Source: Adineta steineri
Taxonomy: Eukaryota; Rotifera; Eurotatoria; Adinetida; Adinetidae
Assembly: GCA_905250115.1 (NCBI GenBank)
Contig: CAJNOI010000025.1
Coordinates: 62,001-126,000, forward strand
Length of the DNA: 64,000 nt
Reading direction: 5' to 3'
Of this stretch, positions 38,417-51,518 are shown piece by piece. The translations under genes and the position numbers were made by a program. Position 1 is the first letter of the stretch, and every line of letters starts with the position of its first letter. The notes beneath the pieces are model-generated. The model was given only the letters and a program-made list of their open reading frames with translations, was not told where the DNA came from and did not search any database.

Positions 38417-41400
38417 TTTAACGTTGACGAACTGAACCAGCACGAATTGTTGAATTTGCTCGTGCATTAACAGTTGATTCTCGTATGTCACGCTAAATGA
38501 AAAAAACGTTTATTCTTAACTCCTTTTTTGTATTATTAACTTACTGCAGGAGAAGCACGACTTAGACTAACAGAAGATCGATTTTTAGCACGCAATTTAC
38601 CAAGTTGATTTTCAGCAACATCAGCTCGTTCAGCTGAATCTTCTACAAAAAAATTTATATTCATAAAATTTTCTCAGAATATTATTTAATTCAAGCTTAC
38701 CAAGTTCTGTTTGAACTTTACGATATTTAGCTAAATTAATTGCAGCAATTTCCTCTGAAAATAACCAATAATAAATTAATATATATAAAATGAAAATTTA
38801 CCAGCTTCTTCAATTTGACGTTTATAAATTTTAATTTTAGTTTGTAATTTTTCAATAAGATCTTGTAAACGTGTTTGATTTTTTCGATCTTCTTCTGCTT
38901 GAAATACTAATTCTTTCAAACGACGATCATTTTTACGTAATTCTTTAAGAGTTTCTTGATGACGATGTTGTTCTAATTCATTTTCATTCTCTAATTCATG
39001 AATCTAAATTAATAACAATAATAATAAGTCTTTCTTTTTTTTTTAGAGAATAAAATCAAACATGATACTTACGCGTTGTTCTAATTTAGCCATAACACGC
39101 TTTCCACCTTTATGTGAATTTCCTTCAGCTTCATCAAGACGTACTTGAAGATCTTTAACTTGTTGTTCAAGACCTTTGCGTAATCGTTCAACATGAAGAG
39201 AATGTTCTTGTTCTTGACGTAATTCTTCAGCAAGACGTGTAGCATCAGCACCTAAAATTAAATCAAAACTGATGTATATTTTCTATAGTAACAACATTTT
39301 GGATTGTAGTTGGCGTTTGCAAAGATCGATGAAAGTATAGCGAAATTAGTTCTCAAATATAGCGCATCTCATCAGTTATAATCTTACCAGCTTTCTTCAT
39401 TCGTTCTTCACTATTCTTTAATTCAGTAATTGCTTCGTCTAAATCGGCTTGCATAGCAGCAACTGTTGATTCAAGTTGTCGTTTTTGTGATGAGAAATTT
39501 GCATTTTGTGAACTTAAATCACTAATACGATCAGCAATATCATGTAATTCTATTTCAGCTGCTTTTCGAGCACGTTCTGCTTGTTCTAAAGCTGTATGTA
39601 ATTCTTCAACTTCACCAGTAATCATATTAGCACGACGTTCAGCAGAAACAGCTGCTTCACGAGCTTCATCACGTTGTTGTTGTTCAAGTTCAAGTTGTGT
39701 TTGTAAATCTGTTACATTTTGTTGAATTCTTTTTAATGCTTTTTGTGAATCAGCATTTGTACGATTAGCATGATCAAGTGCAACTTCAAGTTCATTAATA
39801 TCTGATTCAAGTTTCTTTTTCTAAAAAATAAAATGAATAAAAATAAAACTTTGATATTTTGTTTTTACTTGTTTAAATGCTTCCGTTTTTGCACGTGATT
39901 CAGCTTCAAGACTAGCTTGCATAGATTCAAGTGCTCGTGCATGATTACGTCTTGTATTTTCAAATTCTTCTTCTTTTTCATGTATTCGTCGATCGATTTC
40001 TTGTCGAACAGTACTTAATTCCATTTGTGTACGAACAACTTTTGCTTCTTCTTGTTCAAGTGCAGCTTCAGCTTCTTCTAAAGCAGCTTGAATTTCTTCT
40101 TTTTCTAATTCAGCACGTTTACGAGCTTTATCAATTTCATGTATATTCTTTCCACCATCACTTAATTGTTCCATAAGATCCTTTACAAAAACAAAACTAC
40201 ATATAAAGTTTTAATTTGAATATTCTCTTACTTTAATTTCCTCAGCTAAATTTTTATTTTCTTTTCTAAGTGCTTCGATTTGTTCATGAGATTCTTCATA
40301 TTGAGTTTTAAGTTTAAATACTTCAGTTGAATATTGACGTGCTTCTTTTTGTGATTCCTCAAGTTCAACAGTAACATCTTGACATTTTTGTTTCCATTCA
40401 TTTATTAATTTATCAAATTGTTTTTGTTTCTTATCCAAAGAAGAAGCATCTATAAAACAAAAAATATTATTTCCAAGCATAGTTATTCTACTAAAATTTG
40501 TATCAGGTATATCAGTGAAAAAATTTGATTTTTGCAAACTTATATTAACATAAGATTGCTATGAAATAACAACGAATGGTATATGTGTGAGATTAAGCAA
40601 GAATAAAAAAATAATAATGATAGAGGGAAAAGTTAGATGTTGAAAGGTTAAAGAATTCGAGGAGTGTAAGAATTATTAAGCTGTAGGTTTTGAAATGAAT
40701 AGAGCCTATGTATTATTAACAATAGCATTGGCTCTGTGTGATATAATAGAGAGAGAAAAATGACCTTAGTTATGAACTTAAACAAGTGCACCATTTGCGA
40801 TCCAAATTGATATTCTTAAATGAGAGAGAATATAAGCAGATCGTTCTTGATTTAACCATACATATGCATTGCACTGTTCACCTTAATTGTTTGAGTATAA
40901 TTTCGATAATGGATAAAAGAATGTGGAAGACATTCATATCACATTGTATCCAAACAGAAGTTAAATATATTCTAAAACCAGTCTGCTTTCCCATTTCCTT
41001 ATCTTGAAATTTATCGATACATCATCTTTATTCTCGTTATAAAAACTTTATCCAACAAATCTCTATATAATGATTTGCTGGTCTTCTTTTGTGTCAAAAT
41101 TAGCCAATAAGCAAAATTCAGTTACCACAATAAAGTTAAGCTAAATATAAGATTTTTGCTTACAGTTCTAATTCTAATTTTATGAGAAATAAAGAGGTCC
41201 GTCATTCACCTAGAATCATTTGATATCCTACAACATTCTTGATCAAAATCAGATATATTGATATGAGTAATCTTTTCTGCATTATATATAAATTTCTTTT
41301 TTCTTAAAAAGTTAAAATAATAAAATATGATATTCACTTACTTGCATTAGCACGTTCAACATCTACCATAAGATCTTCAACTTCACCTTGAAGACGAGAT

Positions 41401-44400
41401 TTAACTTTTTCTAAAGCATTACATTTATTCAATGCTGCTTCAACTTGTTCTTCAGCTTCAGTTAATTTTGTAGCTAATTTTCGTTTAGCTTCTTCGAGTT
41501 CTTCACCACGTGAAATACCTAATTGAACAAACAATTTGTCTTTTTTAAAAACATTTCATTAATAAAAATTTTTAACCTTCTGATTCATAACGAGCTTTCC
41601 ATTGTTGTACTTCAGCATTAAGTTTTATTACTTGTCGCTGAAATTCACTTCTACCTTCTTGTTCTTCTTCAAGTTGTTCACGAGCTTGCTCAAGATCTGC
41701 AGTTAAATTACGTATTTGTGAACCTGAAATAAATATTTGATTAAAATATTTAATTTTTAATAAAGTATTTTTCCACTTACTAACTGAACCTTTACCACGT
41801 AATGTATCTTCAATTGTTCGTTTAGCTTCTTCAAGTTGTTGTTGTACTGTTGCTTTACCTTTAGTTATAATAGCAACTTGATGTTCAACTTCTTCAAGTT
41901 GTCGAAGTAAATCAGAATTTTCATTTGTTAATCTTGATTTTTGTTGATTTAAATCAGTTACTTGTCGCTGATGTTCATCAAGTTTAATATGAAATTCATT
42001 TAATTGTTGTTCAAGTTGTTTGGAAAGTTTTTCAGCAGCAAATTTACCTTTTTGTGCATGTTCAACTTGTGATCGAAGATCATCTAATTCGGATCTAACT
42101 GATTGCCTTTCTTTTTCTAATTTATTTTTGATTTTTTGTAATTGATCGATTTGTTCACCCATTTCTTAAAAATAAATCAATAAATAACAACAACAAAAAA
42201 CAAATTTCTTCAACTGTGAAACTCATCTATGCTATACACTCTTATACGATCTCATTTTTCTCCTTTGAATCTAATATATGAGTTTAATAAAAAAATGAAT
42301 ATTACCATGAACAGCATCTTGATGTTTTTTACGAAGTTGTGCAGCTGTAGCTTCATGTTGAAGATTCGCTTCTTCTAAATCACGACGAAGTTTTTGTAAT
42401 TCTGATTCTCGTTTTTTATTCATTTCAACTTGTGATGATGTTGCACCACCAGCTTCTTCTAATCGATCATTCATTTCATCAAGTTCTCTTGTTAAATCAG
42501 TTCGTTGTTTTTCAGTTTTAGCTCTTAATTGTCTTTCACTTTCAAGTTCTTCTTCAAGTTCTTCAATACGACTTTGTACATCTTTAAGTTTTTTTCCAAG
42601 ACTTGATGCTTGTCCTTGTTCAATATCAAAACGTCCATTCATTTGTAAAATTTCTTGATCTTTACGTTTTATATTCTCGTCTAATTCACGTTTCATTCGT
42701 TCAACATCTTCAAAATTGCCTTGCAAAGATTTATAATCATTTTCTAATTTTCGTTTATTTTTATCTAAATCAGCACGACTCTTCTTTTCACGTTCTAAAC
42801 TATCTTCTAATTCATCAAGAGTTTGTTCAAGTTTAGTTTTTATTTTATTTAAATGATTAACTTTATCTTCTTCATTTTGTAACTGTTCAGTTGTCTTGAA
42901 ATTTTGTTCTTCAAGACGTTTACGATCACGTGTTAATTTAGCTATTGTTTCATCTTGATGTGCAATTTCATCTTGTAATGTATGTATTTGATTATCACGT
43001 GTTTTACATTCATTTTCAGATTTTTGTAAACTTAAACGTATATCATCAATATCTTTTTTTAAACCATCAATATCATGTTCTAATCTTTTCTTTTTATTAT
43101 TTAATTCTTGACTAGTTTCTTCTTCTGAATTACAACGATCTTCCAAATCTTTGACTTGTTGTTCAAGATCGGCCTTTTGTGTCACTAAACGTGTATAACG
43201 TTCTTCAGCTTCAGATGCTCCAGCACGTTCCGATTCCAATTTTTGAAATAAATCATTTTTTTCTACAATATATATACAAAAAAAACAACTAAAATTTTTT
43301 TCTTATTTTACCTCGAACTAATTTCGCATTATTATCTTCCATATCTTTTCTTAATTTTTCTTCTTTGTCTAAAGCTACTTTCAATCCTTTAAATTCTTCT
43401 TCAAGTTTTTTCATTTCTTCTTCTTGTCGTGCAACTGATAGAAGTGGTTTTACTTTTGTATATAATTTCCACCATGGCCAATTACGTAATGATAAATATT
43501 TACGACAATTACGTTGTAAAACAGATAAAGCTAAACGTTGATCTAACATTTTCTTATATTCTTTTCTCATAATAAAACCACGTATTTGTCCTTGTAAATA
43601 TGCAATAATTTTTGATAAAGCTTCATCACGCATATCTTCTAATTGACCTAATGTTCCAGCTTTAAAAAAAACTTTTGTTGAACCACAACGGTATAGGTCT
43701 TCGCTTAAACCAATATTTTTAAGAATATCTTCTGTTGCTTTGTTCGCATCAACAAAACCTTTTGGAATAGCACTTGGTGATAAAATCGAATAACGTTGTT
43801 TAAATTCCGAATAAATCATTCGATTTGGAAAACCTTTACGACATATACGAATACCTTCAAGTACACCATTACATGTTAATTGATGCATAACTAAATGTGA
43901 ATCGAGTACACCACCAGTCTTGATTTCATTCGGAATAATACAACGAACAAAATGAGGATGAGTTTGTTTTAAAGTATTCATTAATTTATGTAATTGTTCC
44001 TAAATATAATACAAAGGGAATATTATATTTCATAGACTCTAGAAATCGTTCAATTTATTCTCTTTATGAGAAAAACAAAACTTACACGATGTGTAGCAGA
44101 TATTGTTTGCATGCTACCACCTCCTTTCTTTTTTCCACCACCTCCTTTTCCACTATTACCTTCTTCTTCAACAGCATCAGCAAATAAATGACTTAAAAGA
44201 ACATTTCTCGATTTAGCAAAAAGTCCAGCACTAAAAATCAAATTATTTCCGTATTTAATACAAAAATTCAATATTTTTATCATACACAGTTGTATTAATT
44301 GGATCTTTATTTTTTTCTAACCATGATGTTGCCGTATAAGATACAGTACCGGCATAATGATGAACATCAAAATGTGCTTCTGGTTTACCTTTAACTGGTT

Positions 44401-47400
44401 TAGGTTTACCAAATTGTGGATGTTTACCCAAATGATTATTATAAAGTTTTTCAACAAATGTCTTATCTGTAGCTTTTGGTACAATACATTCTTCTTCAAG
44501 AATTGAAAGAATTCCCATAGGCTAAAGATAATATTTTAGTTAGAAGATTTTATTGTAAATATTAAAAAAAATGATTCTAACCTTTTCGATAAGATCAATA
44601 CAAGCTTGCAAATCCATTCCAAAATCAATAAATACCCATTGTATGCCTTCTTTTTTATATTCTTCTTGTTCTAATACGAACATATGATGATTGAAGAATT
44701 GTTGAAGACGTTCATTAGTATAATTTATACATAATTGTTCAAAACCATTAAATTCAAATATTTCAAAACCAGCTATATCAAGTACACCAATAAAATACTG
44801 TCGTTTAGCTTTAATATCAAGTGTTACATTGACACGTTCAACTAGCCAAGAAAATATACGATAATAGATCTAATTTTAAAAAAAACATTTTATAGTTCTT
44901 TGTTAAAGGTTTTTGTTTGAATAAACATACTGATTTTGATAAAGCACCAATTGAATTAACAACTTGATCTTTAGTCTGACCTTTATTAACATAATCATTA
45001 CCAACCTAGATTTAATTCTAATTAAGATCATATTAAAGAAAATATATTTATTCAAACTTTTATTCGAGGTTTTAGTAATCCTTTAATAAGATCAGCCGCT
45101 TCAACACCAAGTAAATGTGCGACTTTTTCACATTCTTGTGTACCATCAGCTTCTGCTTGTTCTTCTCGAGGTCGTTGTTTCCATTGAGAATTACCAAAAT
45201 GCATAATAGCAGAAGTACATTTAAATAAATTGATTTTTTCCTCCTATACAAAAAAACAACTTTGTTCTTTGAAAATGAAATTTCTATATTCCATTAAATA
45301 AACCTGAGTAAAACCCAGAATATCAAATGCTTCATTAGTAAGTCGCATTTCTTCGACATCGTCAACATTATCAATTGTAAGCATACCTTGAGCAATATAA
45401 AAATATTTTGATGGATCATTTTCAATAAGACATTCCTCTGAAGAAGAAGAAAACAAATGAATTCAATCAGAACTTTTTATTTAAATTTAATTCTAACTGT
45501 GATAATCAGGAAATGCATTTGAGCAAAGTTGATAGAATATATGATAGTTACGTTCAGCTAAAAGATGAATCAATGAAAAATTACAGATGAAAAATAGATA
45601 TTTTTACCTCGTTGCTAAATTTAAAAAAAAAGAGAATAAGAAATTTATCGTATTAGTTAAATATATAGCTTACTTGAAAGATAACTCGAGATTTTTCTAA
45701 TAGATAAACTTCAATATCAGCACCAGCAATTTTTCCCGTATTACCAAAATGTATTCGAATAAATTTACCCTGAAGAAAAAAAATACATATGAATAAAAAG
45801 ATATATATTTATTTTTATCGTACAAATCGAGAAGAATTATTATTTCGAGTAGTTTTTGCATTACCATAAGCTTCCAAAACTGGATCTATTTGAAAAGAAA
45901 TAAGTATAGTTATAAATGAAAATTCAACTAATTGAAAGATTTATACTTACTAGCAGATACAATTTGATCTTCTAATGTCATAGTTTTCTATAGTGAAAAG
46001 AATGATAAAAATTTTATTTTTATTTTTATTTAATTGTTACTTTTCCTTCTTCTTTTTTTGCACCCGCCGCAGCAACTAGTGCAAAGTATTGGATAACTTT
46101 TTTTGTATTTTCTGTTTTACCAGCACCTGATTCACCTGTAATCAACATCGATTGATTTTCACGATCTTAATTAAAAATAGACTTTACTGAACATTCATGA
46201 CTGATTTTATGATAAGAGGTTTTCTTTGAAAAAACTAACATTTTTCTTTTCTTATCAAATTTTAATACTGAATGATTATAATTCGTTTCATTTGTATGGT
46301 ATTCTTTAAGAATCATCGATATACAGCTGTAAATAATTCGTAAGAAATTTGTGTAAAAATTCATTTTTTTCGTAATTAAGTAGGAAAAATTAGTAAACTT
46401 GTTTTTTTTTCTTTATTTCAATTGACTCGATTTACTGATCATTATAGAGAAAAAAAACGACTGATATTCATTGCCATTATAACCTGCTGTGTCACTATTT
46501 TCTACTTCTCGTATTCATATAAAAGACAGCAGTATATTTAATTATATCTTAAATATCGTGTTAACACTTTCTCATATTCCTCATAATTTTATCCATTATT
46601 TAGCTTAGATATACATATTTAATATTGCTGTTACTAGATATGTAAATAATTTTCTTCTAAAAATCATATCTCTTTTCTTAACATATGGTTTATATCATAA
46701 CTGGACATTTTTTAAAATGATGAATATTTATTTTTTTTTATTATTTTTTTTATAATATTTACCACGAAGCATATTTGAATATGCATTATCGGATATAGCA
46801 TACAGATGTGGTGCAACTTCTGTACGTTTTCTACCACGATAAGCAAGTACAACTTTCATTGTATAAATTGGTAAACGTTTATATGGATTAATTACAACAC
46901 AAAATAAACCTGAATAAGTCTAAATAAAAAAAAAAAGAAAAGTTTAACAAATATTTTTTTAAAAGAGATTCTATGATATACATAAATCAACCATCGTGAA
47001 TAGCGATCACGTAAATTTGCTAAAACTGAAGCATCATTTAAATAGGTTAAATCAGCCATATCATCTGAACAACTATATTTTGGTGGATTCATTTGTTGAA
47101 CATCATCTTTTTTAAGTGTTTTAACCTGTAAAATAAATGATTAAATTTATTGATCAACATTTTGTAAATAGAATATATATCCATACTTCTCCTTTACTAG
47201 TTTTTACTGTGACTTGATCATCTTTAACACTTTCAATTTCAGCAGCAATAAATGATTCTTTTGGATCGGGTACCCAACATGCTTTTTTAGCATCAAATGG
47301 TTGTGATCGTAGTTTAATTTTTTCATCTGATGGTAATGCTAAGTATTTCATTGATTCTTGAAATTCTGGATCATTTGGATCATGAATCATTCTATTTAAA

Positions 47401-47456
47401 ATTTTATTCAAAAATATTTCCATGTGAATTTATATAACATACCCTTCTTGCGCCAT
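38417..47456 (-). CDS. Mhc: Myosin heavy chain, striated-muscle type (class II)
   Basis: I traced 29 exons whose lengths sum to 5,886 nt, giving 1,961 residues, the normal size for muscle myosin heavy chains. The start is the ATG at 47456 (MAQE, then [11 protein letters not shown] after the first 60-bp class intron) and the stop is at 38417-38419. Visible landmarks: the SH3-like N-terminal domain; P-loop GESGAGKT at about 184; NNNSSRF switch 1; the relay region [23 protein letters not shown]; a Gly/Lys loop 2 ([16 protein letters not shown], about 632-647); the SH1 helix [16 protein letters not shown]; the light-chain lever [15 protein letters not shown] (about 827); then an unbroken heptad rod of about 1,100 residues and a short tail ending AGSVRQR. 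The protein hydrolyses ATP to slide actin and assembles into thick filaments. Two introns are long (46166-46762 and 40451-41341). I see no duplicated alternative exons of the insect kind. Confidence 0.96.
45608..45614 (-). other. 7-nt microexon of the myosin heavy chain gene
   Basis: CAACGAG lies between an acceptor AAATTTAG (45615 onward) and a donor GTAAAAA (45601-45607). It supplies Gln-Arg plus the first base of Ala, giving [16 protein letters not shown], which matches the conserved motor sequence. Skipping it would break the frame. Confidence 0.85.
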
Positions 47457-48186
47457 AGTTTTCAAAAGAAGAATATACGCTTGTAATCTGATAAAGTGAC
47501 TTGCGAAGATAATATATTAATGATTTAGTAAGTGCTTATATAGTCGAGAAATGCGAGAAAAGAATATCATTGAGTTCTTCTCTTCTCGTATTATTTTTTT
47601 TGGCTCTATTATGAGATCATTTGTAATGATTTGCTCATGTGCATTATATACATCAGCTCAGCAGATGGTCGATTAAAAAAAAGAATAGACTACTATAGGT
47701 TGGTAATAGATAGGCTTTTATAATTTATATTGCAAAACAAGATTTAATGAGCATATTCCATTTACTACTAAAATTTGTTGGATAATGATGCATGTTGATT
47801 TTTAGTTTACAAAGTAATATTTACATAATATTTTACATTTATATTATTTAATAAATTTGATTCTAATCAATATTATTTTTTTTATCTTTTTTTCTTACCA
47901 GTTGAGCAAAAATATTTCTATAATAGTATTAAATTATCTATTATTATATTGCAGTATACCCATATCGAAATATATAGCTATATGTGATTAGAAAGCAATT
48001 ATTTACAACTGTGCTTATTTTATCCGTGAAAAGAATAATTAGTTTCATTAATAAATAGGCTATTAATGCGATAATTTGCACTTGATACTATATACCGACT
48101 ATGGCTGTTTATGATCCAATACACAAAAATTTCTCTTAATAAACCACAATATATACCACAACTTTTTTATGCAATACCTATTTTTA

Positions 48187-48243
48187 AGTAAGGGTGTGGG
48201 TATGAGTATGAGTATATTAGCCGTAACACACTTACACCCAAAT
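48187..48243. repeat. GT-rich/AC-rich hairpin repeat, copy 7
   Basis: GTAAGGGTGTGGGTATGAG is followed by CGTAACACACTTACACCCA. The left arm contains the hexamer TGTGGG. Confidence 0.6.
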
Positions 48244-48499
48244 TCTATTTTATATTTATTTTGACAAAAATTTTATTAATTTGTTTCAAGAAATACTTTA
48301 AGAATGATTTTATTCATTAAGATTTCGATGACTTTGTTAATGAATTCGATTTTCGTGTGTAAATAAAAAAATTTGTTCTTGGGAGATTCCGTTAATTAAT
48401 TGTATATACTGCTTTTGGAACAAAATCTATTCTATAGATTGATTGTATTTGTTTTCAATTCTTATGCTATTATATAGTTGAATAATTCAAACCATTTTC

Positions 48500-48570
48500 A
48501 GGGTGAATGTGGGTGTGATGGGTGTAAGGGTGCGTATCAAAGAGTGCATATAGTTAAACACACACCCATA
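48500..48570. repeat. GT-rich/AC-rich hairpin repeat, copy 8 (long G-rich arm)
   Basis: The left arm is a run of GGGTG-type units (AGGGTGAATGTGGGTGTGAT then GGGTGTAAGGGTGCG), and the right arm reads TAAACACACACCCATATCG. It is the most telomere-like of the copies. Confidence 0.6.
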
Positions 48571-50444
48571 TCGTCAATACCATTGTCAGGAGTTCGTATT
48601 TGATTTCGAAATCGTCGTTTTTTCTTCATCGTAATTAAATAAATAGTTATCCTAAAAAACAAAGTCAGTCATACTACCCGCGGAAAGTTCGTTTTTCATT
48701 TGAAAATTATCTAGATCTTAATCACCTGGTGTCATAATTTTATTCAAACAAAACTCAATAATTCATGAACAAAAGTGCGAAGTCGAAGTCAACCGATATT
48801 ACAAAAGAACCTCACCAACTGATACCCTCTCTTTAAGCTCCTATTTTCTTCAATGGGAGAGCTCATGATCTAGAGAAAAATTTCCAAAAGATTCGTGCAA
48901 TTAGGTCTTTTTTTTCTTCGAGTTATAGACACTTTACTAAATTTTCAGGCAGTCCACAGAGTATGCTGACGTAAATTGAAACAAAAAGAATCGAAACCAT
49001 GAATATGTGCTTTAGAATAAATACAATCGCAACCTTAGAAAAATTCTTCCTTCCTTTTTTTAGCCGAGACAAAAAGTGTAGGTTCCTAAAGTGGAATAAA
49101 TTTCATCAAATACAGCCACATGATCTACAGCTTCTTAAACGAGAAAATGTTTCAATAGGAAATACTAGCAAACTCTACATCTTCCTATAACTTATTCCGA
49201 CTTTTATAGAATAGACTGGTGAACTTTACAGGTTTGCAAGAAGGAAGTAAAGGGTTAGTACTTACACGGTCATTTGGCTATTTGTATGTCTTTTTCAACA
49301 TAAACATTGTGAAATAAGATTATAACTTGCTCATCTATATGTTTTGACTGTATTTCGTCAATATTGATTGCTGCTTCCAGGGTGTACATTTATCTAAAAG
49401 TAGAAAAACTTAGAAAAAAATAAATAGTTGTAAGTAAGATCACTAGAATGAAATCTTATTGCGTCACATATACAAACTATTATCTTGTACACTTCTATAT
49501 GTGTATTGGTTCAATTTCTTCTGATTGCGGGTTTTTTTCTTTGTACATTAGTTTCACCTTGTGTTTCATGGATTATTTCATCTTCCGAATGGGCGAATAA
49601 TAGAATGAAGTAAGAACTCTGATCTTCTTGTTAAATCTAATTTGAATCAAGAGATGTCTTCTATATATATTAATTTATATTTATTCATATTCTACTTACT
49701 TTCATAAAAAGTCTTTGACTTGTAGAGATAATCTTATAACATAATATTTTACTTCTTTAATATAATTAAGTAATATAGATCATGTATTCGTTGTGAAACA
49801 ACGCTGGCTGATTTTAATTCTTTATTAGACGATAATTCTCTCATGTTTTTTCTAATTATATTATTAGCATCGAAACATGATGATGTGAAATGAGAGATTT
49901 TTTTCACAGAATTTTAAGCGAAGAATCAAAATTATTGGCTATGCTGATTTAATTTTATCGCTGTTGTTTTAATAGAATTTTGTGACTTGAAACTAGTTCC
50001 AATTAGAAGTGTCACTTTATTTTTATTTTTGTTTATAATAAAGAATCAAGTAACGAAAATTTCTGTTGATAAAATAAAGTTAAGATAAAGAATAAAGAAA
50101 ATTTGTTCAAATCAACAGTAACATTCTAATATGAAATAGTGCTAGCAAATAAATGTGGGGCATAAAAGATTTATGAAAAAAAACTTCTCTCCAGAATCAT
50201 TTTTACCTTGTGCTCTTATCATATTTGACGATCTACTTGAAAAAGATAAAATTTTAGATTCTTAAGAAAAAACAATTTCTTTATTTTAATTTTTAAAATA
50301 AAGACAAAGTAACACTGCTAGTTATAATGTTGCATTTTTTAATGAATTTTATTTTTTTAATCTTTGTTAGTGCTGAGAAAATGTTTTGTGGAGATATTAG
50401 TGACACAGATGATACATTACGATGTTAAAAGCAAATATTATATG

Positions 50445-50517
50445 TCTCTTCTGGTCTAACGGACTGTGACGACTGCTAGGATAGTAGGAGATGTGTGGTT
50501 CGAGTCCCACGGAGGGA
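50445..50517 (+). tRNA. tRNA-like sequence, probably decayed
   Basis: The acceptor arms TCTCTTC (50445-50451) and GGAGGGA (50511-50517) pair over all 7 bases with two G-T wobbles. Box A-like TGGTCTAACGG and box B-like GGTTCGAGTCC are correctly spaced, and TG follows the acceptor as positions 8-9. The anticodon and T arms need an extra base to pair, and no anticodon can be assigned with confidence. It may be a tRNA pseudogene or a tRNA-derived SINE head. Confidence 0.45.
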
Positions 50518-50953
50518 TTACCTTTTTCTTATACTTTTTTGGTGAATTGTAAAGCAATTAGCAAAATTTCAATTTAATGGTAGCTAGGAAGTGGACATGA
50601 TGCAAAAATAAAAAAAGTAAAAGAAATAAGTAATAGGTTGTATCAGTCAGGATGTTTTAGTAAAATAAAATGTAAAGATATCCACATAAAACGTGTTACA
50701 TAAAAGGAGATATATAGTTGGAAGATATCACAAGATATATTAGAAAGAGGTATCATGTATCCATGTGATAAAATATTCATCGAGGATAACAAAGAAAAAG
50801 AATGAAAAAGAAATACATCACAACATAATACATGATATGTGAGTGATTACTATTTCAAACGAGGGTATATGTTGACGTCCCTCTATACTATAAATACATG
50901 GTGAATTGCAGCATAAAATATCAATCGGTACGTATTGCCTTCGTTGGCTGTCT

Positions 50954-50961
50954 TATATAAA
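50954..50961 (+). promoter_or_regulatory. TATA box candidate
   Basis: TATATAAA lies about 24 bp upstream of the proposed ATG at 50985 of the plus-strand His-Me-finger-like locus. The core match is good, but such motifs occur by chance in AT-rich DNA. Confidence 0.35.
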
Positions 50962-50984
50962 GCCTTTCCACCGTGTACCTTTCT

Positions 50985-51485
50985 ATGATTCTTGCCAGTA
51001 AAAACTCTTCAAATCGCACACATACCCATATCAGTAAGATTTATATCTTTTTCTCTTTCTCTCTTCTAGATTCTGATGAAGTTAACAACCAATTATTTGA
51101 CGAAACTGGTGCTCAACAATCAGAATGCCAAGTATGTAGCATACATTGAATTGATTTCTCATAAAGAATTATTCTTTTCATTTTTTTGCAGAAGAAATTC
51201 GCCAGCTTACGAAGTGATGAGAAAAAACAACAACGAAAAATTACGGCCGCTGCTTCGTCCAGTCCAGAACCTGCTCCTGTTGTCTCCATCGTCCCTTCTG
51301 AACCATCCAAGTCCAACCTGTTTCTCAACCGCGTTAGTGACGAATTCCTCGAAGGCCTTGACAAAAAAATGGTATCTCACAACTTAGCACCCCATATTAA
51401 GCGAAAAAACTTAGTCAACATTGATGAAGATCAAATCAAGACATTAAAAGATGGTAATGGAAAAAATGGCACATACTCTCAATGA
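50985..51485 (+). CDS. Uncharacterised N-terminal part of a plus-strand gene
   Basis: I propose exons 50985..50997 (MILA), 51070..51131 and 51192 onward; the phases fit. The third exon reads KKFASLRSDEKKQQRKITA, an Ala/Ser/Pro-rich linker, then FLNRVSDEFLEGLDKKMVSH and a basic segment HIKRKNLVNIDEDQIKTLKD, and stops at 51485 unless spliced at the GTAATGG at 51455. Whether this joins the zinc-binding domain at 51519-52034 is unresolved, but same strand, 30-bp spacing and similar composition make one gene likely. The GC content is higher here than in the surroundings, as expected for coding DNA. No family recognised for this part. Confidence 0.5.
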
Positions 51486-51518
51486 TATGAAAATTATATT
51501 AAACTTTTCTTCATTATG

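Larger units (their letters stand above)
47457..50984. other. Long intergenic region upstream of myosin
   Basis: About 3.5 kb with no protein gene I can support. It contains the myosin promoter region, two hairpin repeats (48187-48243 and 48500-48570), a tRNA-like sequence at 50445-50517 and a TATA element near the right end. Confidence 0.55.

Noticed and set aside
39931-40176. Plus-strand open frames inside myosin and cadherin exons
   Set aside because: Leu/His-rich antisense shadows of coiled-coil or cadherin codons.
46166-46762. Possible alternative exon in a long myosin intron
   Set aside because: Open frames there do not resemble any motor-domain exon.
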